From: Lithospermum erythrorhizon
Taxonomy: Eukaryota; Streptophyta; Magnoliopsida; Boraginales; Boraginaceae
DNA length: 64,000 nt
Direction of reading: 5' to 3'
Assembly (NCBI GenBank): GCA_019722365.1
Contig: JADFUC010001888.1
Location: 1 to 64,000, forward strand
The translations under genes were made by a program, and so were the position numbers. The notes beneath the pieces were generated by a model. The model was not told the DNA's origin. It ran no database searches and saw only the letters and a program-made list of their open reading frames with translations. Numbering within the stretch: position 1 is the first letter of the stretch; each line of letters begins with the position of its first letter. Of this stretch, positions 59,941 to 64,000 are shown in pieces.

Positions 59941-60330
59941 AAGTTTTGGCGACAATTGAAGAAATGGAAAAAAAATGTTCAAGGGGGAAGAGGAAGTGAT
60001 ACGGGCCAAAAAGAAACTGACCAAAAGAACATATATAATAGCGATCAAATGTCTCGGACAAAGCGAGAAGCAAAACAAACTGCATCTCCTCGAGCAGTGC
60101 GGGTAATGGTTCCTCATCATCCCCTCACGTTCCCAGTCGCCTCTTCCTTTGGCGATTCCTCCATGGGACTTCGCTAGGGCATTTTGTCTTACTCGCAGAA
60201 ACTTCTCTTTCCGGTCCAAAATCTCTGGGTATATAGCGTCGGGTCCTCCCTCGAGAAGCTCCACCGGAGGTGAAGCTAAGAATATCTTCGTCAGGGATAT
60301 ACTTCCTCAAGCAGGACACATGGAACACAT
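59941..60330 (-). pseudogene. Chromovirus chromodomain region (minus element)
   Basis: MFHVSCLRKYIPDEDIL (60328-60278) opens the C-terminal extension. ILDRKEKFLRVRQNALAK (about 60215-60160), then GDWEREGMMRNHYPH (about 60145-60100), close the chromodomain. Two frames are used, so at least one frameshift is present. The clade is Tekay-like, as for the element at 26170. Confidence 0.75.
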
Positions 60331-60399
60331 TATGAATCTATCTAAGCTTCGGAGCAACGCCAACCGATAAGCCACGAACCAACTCGGATGCAATGGTCG

Positions 60400-61480
60400 A
60401 TATAACGGGGACTTGACTTCCCTTTCTTCCCATATCATCACTCCCTTCACGGGGATACCTAAGAACACACGTGTGAGCCTCAAGCGACAAGTCTACTGCC
60501 GCGTTGATGCATGGCTATTACGCACATCTGAGGCGTCACCAGTCTTTCAAGATGTCGATAGCTTCTACTTGGGGAACTCGACCAACTCGGAGACACCGTA
60601 AACTTTCCTCTCCTACCTCGTTTCAAGCAAGGCGGAGTGCGACACTCGCCCGATCTGACGCTCAAAGGTGCCATCTCGATACTAGCATGGAAGGCATTTG
60701 TTGTAGGCGAACTCTATCTTGGGCAACTCGTCGTCCCGATTCGGAGAAGTTCGAGCATAGCCGGGCATATCATGATAGTATCCTCCTCTTAGATTGCCCG
60801 TCGATGCAGGGATGAAAAGATGTACTCAACTCCACTCTAGTCCTAGTGCCTCCTGGAAACTCCTCGAGAACATCGAAGTAGATCCTTGGCCGGTCTGAAA
60901 TGATAAACCTTTGGAACCCCGTCTTGATCTGTCGATCCGCCGGGTACTGCTAGTCTCGAGGCCCGTCACATGATCGACTAAGGTAAGAAAATGAGCCGAC
61001 TTCGATAGCTTTATCATGATCCACTTTGATCCCGTCATGTCGCCTCAGCGTCCTCGGAAGCCCAAACCACGAAGTCCATTGTGATATTCTCACATTGTCA
61101 TTTCAGGGGAATAGGAAGAGTACGCAATAAACCCCGCGGGATGTCTATACACAGCCTTCCTGTGACAAACCCAAGCACTTTGCCACAAACTCTGCGATCA
61201 CCGCTCTTCATTCACAGCCTGTCGTCAACCTCGAGTCACGATACATGCTTTGCTTTACCGGGGTATACCTTTGTAAGGGAGTATTATGACTTTCATCAAG
61301 AATCTCCGCTTCTCGGCTCATGCGAATATGGTACCTGGCGGTCACGCCATTCATCTTCAAGGCTCGCTCATCAAGCTGAAATCGATCGACTCCATTCCTG
61401 CGTCCCTACTTGATAACTGCGGTCTAAATGCCACATTTGCCGATTCCTAAAGATCCGATCAAATGCGAGTCGGAACTCGT
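60400..61480 (-). pseudogene. Chromovirus integrase (minus element)
   Basis: Reading down the minus strand, degraded H2C2-like text near 61440-61300 is followed by MTGSKWIMIKLSKSAHFLTLVDHVT (61038-60964), the catalytic-core opening, and a QEALGLEW target block (about 60850-60830). The NECRTPP/GRKCRTP-like region follows at about 60655-60620. Frames change often. Confidence 0.75.
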
Positions 61481-62520
61481 ATGAATGAAAATCTCGGTCA
61501 TTACGACATAAAATCGCTCAGTGTTTCATCTCTCTCTCGGGGTCCTTTGATTTCCCACTTTCTACTCATTGCGTCGGCTACTACGTTTGCGCTTCCCAGG
61601 TGGTCTTCCGGTAAATTAAAGTCATAATCAGCGATAAACTCCATCCACCTCCTCTGCCTCAAATTCAAATCTCTGCGTCGGAAGATATTTCAGAAACTAA
61701 TTGTGATCAGTAAAAATCTGGCATTTAACCCCATACAGATAATGTCTCCACAATTTCTTGTAGACTATCGCTTGTGGCCTTTCGAATCGTATGTCGGATA
61801 GTTCTTCTACCGTGATTTCTCAATTGTCGGGAAGCATAGGCAATCACCTTCCATTACGCATCGAAGGCTTGCTTACCCCAATCCACGATGCGAGCATCGC
61901 TATAAATCTGCGTAGCCCTCGAGAACCGAACGGTATCGTCAGCATATTGTGTAGTCAAGCTTCCTTTAATACCACGAAGGCCGGTCCTGCAATCATCATC
62001 CCGGATAAAAGCGGAACCCCTTTCTGGTCCCTACTTGAGTCATCTTGTTAGGAATGGCTCTAGTATTATGATTAAACACAAATACCCTCGCCGAATATAT
62101 TTGAGGAATTGTACTTCCGCCAACGGAGACTCACATTTGAAAACTTGGCATACAAGCTGGTGCTAACAATGCACCGTGCCTGTATTTCCTCACTCCCCTC
62201 TGGAATATATCAAAATATAATCAATGAAGACACTTGTGGCTAAATCGAATACTCAGAAATACCCGGTTCCATCAAATCCATAAAGGCCGCCGGTGCATTT
62301 GTCAATCCAAATGGTATCACTATAAACTCATAATGTCCATACTTGAGATCGGAAAGCACATTTCGAAATATCCTCCTTTGATCCTCGACTTATGATAACG
62401 GATCGCAAATGATCTTCGAGAACACCTTGGCATCCTTGGTGATCAAACAAATGGAAATTACGGGTAATGGAGTATGTCGGTTCTTAATGGTCACTTTATT
62501 CCAATGCCTATAGTCAATGC
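61481..62520 (-). pseudogene. Chromovirus RT and RNase H (minus element)
   Basis: [15 protein letters not shown] is encoded at 62319-62275 (minus). At 62231-62202 the active site reads VFIDYILIYS, so the second catalytic aspartate is replaced by tyrosine. RNase H text (YLPDYDFNLPE-like, FQGLKARL-like) is scattered at 62050-61600. Even apart from frameshifts, the RT active site looks dead in this copy. Confidence 0.8.
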
Positions 62521-62849
62521 ACGGCCTCATTGAACCATCCTTCTTTTTTCTAGAAACAACAGTGCGTCCAGCAGGAGATACGCTCGATTACGATGAATCC
62601 GCCCCATGCTTGACTCTTTATAGCGAGTCGCCAAATTCACACCACAACTCGTGGAGCCATCACAATGCGGTAGAAGAAGTTGGTGCCATGCCGGAATAAC
62701 CTCAATAGAAATTCGATCTCCCTTTCGGCAGTCGGTAAGTCCTCGGGGAAAACATTCTTGAACTCTCAACAGCAGCATCTTCCGATGCATTTTGCTTCCC
62801 TATAAATCAACCTCATATCCAAGAATCCAACACACCGCTTTGCAGATAA

Positions 62850-63240
62850 CCTCATACCTCAAGTCTTGACACAAACTCGAAGGCAAAATCTTTACGTCTC
62901 CCACCAAATCGGATATACAGTCTTTGAACCCACAAAAAGTAATCTCCTTCGATGGCGATCAATAACGGCATGATATTTTGACAATGCATACCCAGACAGA
63001 TCAAAATCGGAAAGCTCAAATGGAAGTAAATCAACGGACAATGGCTGACCACATACAATCAAAGGGCGATGCTCTATATGCAAATCTAACATGGCGGCAC
63101 TCCGCCGCGTCATAATCTCAAGTGGGACGGGCAAAGGCACCTGACATATAGATCGCGGGAATAAAACTCCGAGACAAAGTCGTAGCCCGGAATCAAACAA
63201 CGGCCTCGATATCGCACGAGAAATAATGTGCTGTCGCGCT
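62850..63240 (-). pseudogene. Chromovirus protease domain (minus element)
   Basis: GRCLIPGYDFVSEF (about 63218-63177) corresponds to the catalytic-loop region, with the DSGAT core damaged. PLSVDLLPFELSDFD (about 63047-63003) and KYHAVIDRHRRRLLF (62975-62931) are the conserved later blocks. A 102-codon frame spans 63200-62892. Confidence 0.7.
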
Positions 63241-64000
63241 GCGGGGTATCCACAGGCCTCTGATGAGTACTTGGCATGAATCGCCTCGACCGGCTCAGCT
63301 CGGAGCTAGCACCCATGGCTCACTGCGAGGTCCCTCACGACTCCATATCCCGGCCTCACGCGGCGTGAATCGGAAACCACCACGACTCCCACGATAACCG
63401 CCTCACGACGAGTTGAGCGGTCTTTGAAGTACTAGCACCTCTCTCTCTAATAAGCGAGACCGATCGCCGCTGAGATGTCACATTTGCTTGGCATGCGATA
63501 ACATATGACCACCGCACAGCGATCCTGGCACTGTGCCCCAATCGACCCTGGCGGTAACGGCGGACCTTCAAGCTGAACCCCGGAAGACTACTCTGAACCC
63601 CGCCGAGATCTCGTGGCGCCCAGGTAGGAGAAGGGCGATTGGAATAACTTCAGTGACTGTCGAACGAAGTGGCCTTTCTGCCCGGGGCGACTTCTGGCTG
63701 GTCCGTCGCCATACAAACTCACAGAGAAATTTAGAAGGCCTAGAATAGAAAGTCTGAATTCGACTCCTCCTCGATCCGGCTCGTATAAGAACACCTTTAT
63801 CCGTTTCCATCTTGGTGCATTCCTCACGAGGAATGGAAACTAGTGAAAACCATCGAGTGAGATGCGGTGGCGTATCTCCCACGTCGATCCTCACTGAACC
63901 TAGTGATCCTCTTACTCTCTTTGGATAAACATCGGGAAGTAGTCGACCTGAATCCTTGAACTATACCATTGCTCCTCCCACTTGACCTCGAACCACAGCC
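63241..64000 (-). pseudogene. Chromovirus gag, 3' part, cut by window end
   Basis: Upstream of the protease on the minus strand come Arg/Ser-rich frames and a GHSARIA...CQANVTSQ-like stretch (about 63545-63470) that probably derives from the gag zinc knuckle. The remainder is fragmented and runs off the window, so the 5' LTR is not visible. Confidence 0.5.

Overview
This is a stretch of plant nuclear genome, most likely from a eudicot. The reasons are an AT-rich background, genes split by GT-AG introns, a plant-specific BASIC PENTACYSTEINE (BPC) protein, a plant histone-H1-like/AT-hook protein, a DUF4283 LINE ORF1, chromovirus and Ty1/copia LTR retrotransposons, a hAT relic and Stowaway-type MITEs. 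I cannot fix the species. No prokaryotic system, CRISPR array, rRNA or tRNA gene was seen.

Layout. 1-13.4 kb is a graveyard of long LTRs (about 2.5-2.7 kb) of one chromovirus family (family A here) in both orientations: a 3' part (1-1648, +), a solo LTR (3570-6280, -), and a solo LTR (9132-11682, +) sitting inside an oppositely oriented relative. 14.4-16.5 kb holds gene 1, a two-exon H1-like/AT-hook nuclear protein. 17.3-20.7 kb is a degenerate hAT transposon with a minus-strand transposase remnant. 21.4-23.5 kb holds gene 2, a class-II-like BPC whose C-terminal motif is broken by one extra base. 24.2-44.4 kb is a three-level nest: an inverted-repeat, foldback-like element split by a Tekay-like chromovirus (26170-44250), which is itself split inside pol by a Ty1/copia element (31120-39939). 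44.4-52.6 kb is AT-rich sequence with MITEs and gene 3, a three-exon conserved small plant protein (45979-48320). 52.66-55.19 kb is a LINE-type insertion with an intact 435-codon ORF1, a poly(A) tail and a 16-18 bp target duplication, but no visible ORF2. 55.6-57.1 kb contains a minus-strand Tat/Ogre-like gypsy fragment and a possible short solo LTR. 57.2-64 kb is a family-A LTR cut by a minus-strand chromovirus that runs off the window.

Only three cellular genes are supported, and nothing suggests that they work together. The LTR elements are full of frameshifts, while gene 1, gene 3 and the LINE ORF are intact; the only break in a gene is the single extra base in gene 2. The LTR pairs differ mainly by small indels, which means either age or unpolished assembly errors confined to methylated repeats. 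This matters before any of them is called dead.

The most notable structures are the foldback-like element with a duplicated centre and its nested retrotransposons, the ORF1-only LINE with clean target duplication, the palindromic CTTATAC/GTATAAG unit arrays carried by every family-A LTR, and the BPC frameshift.
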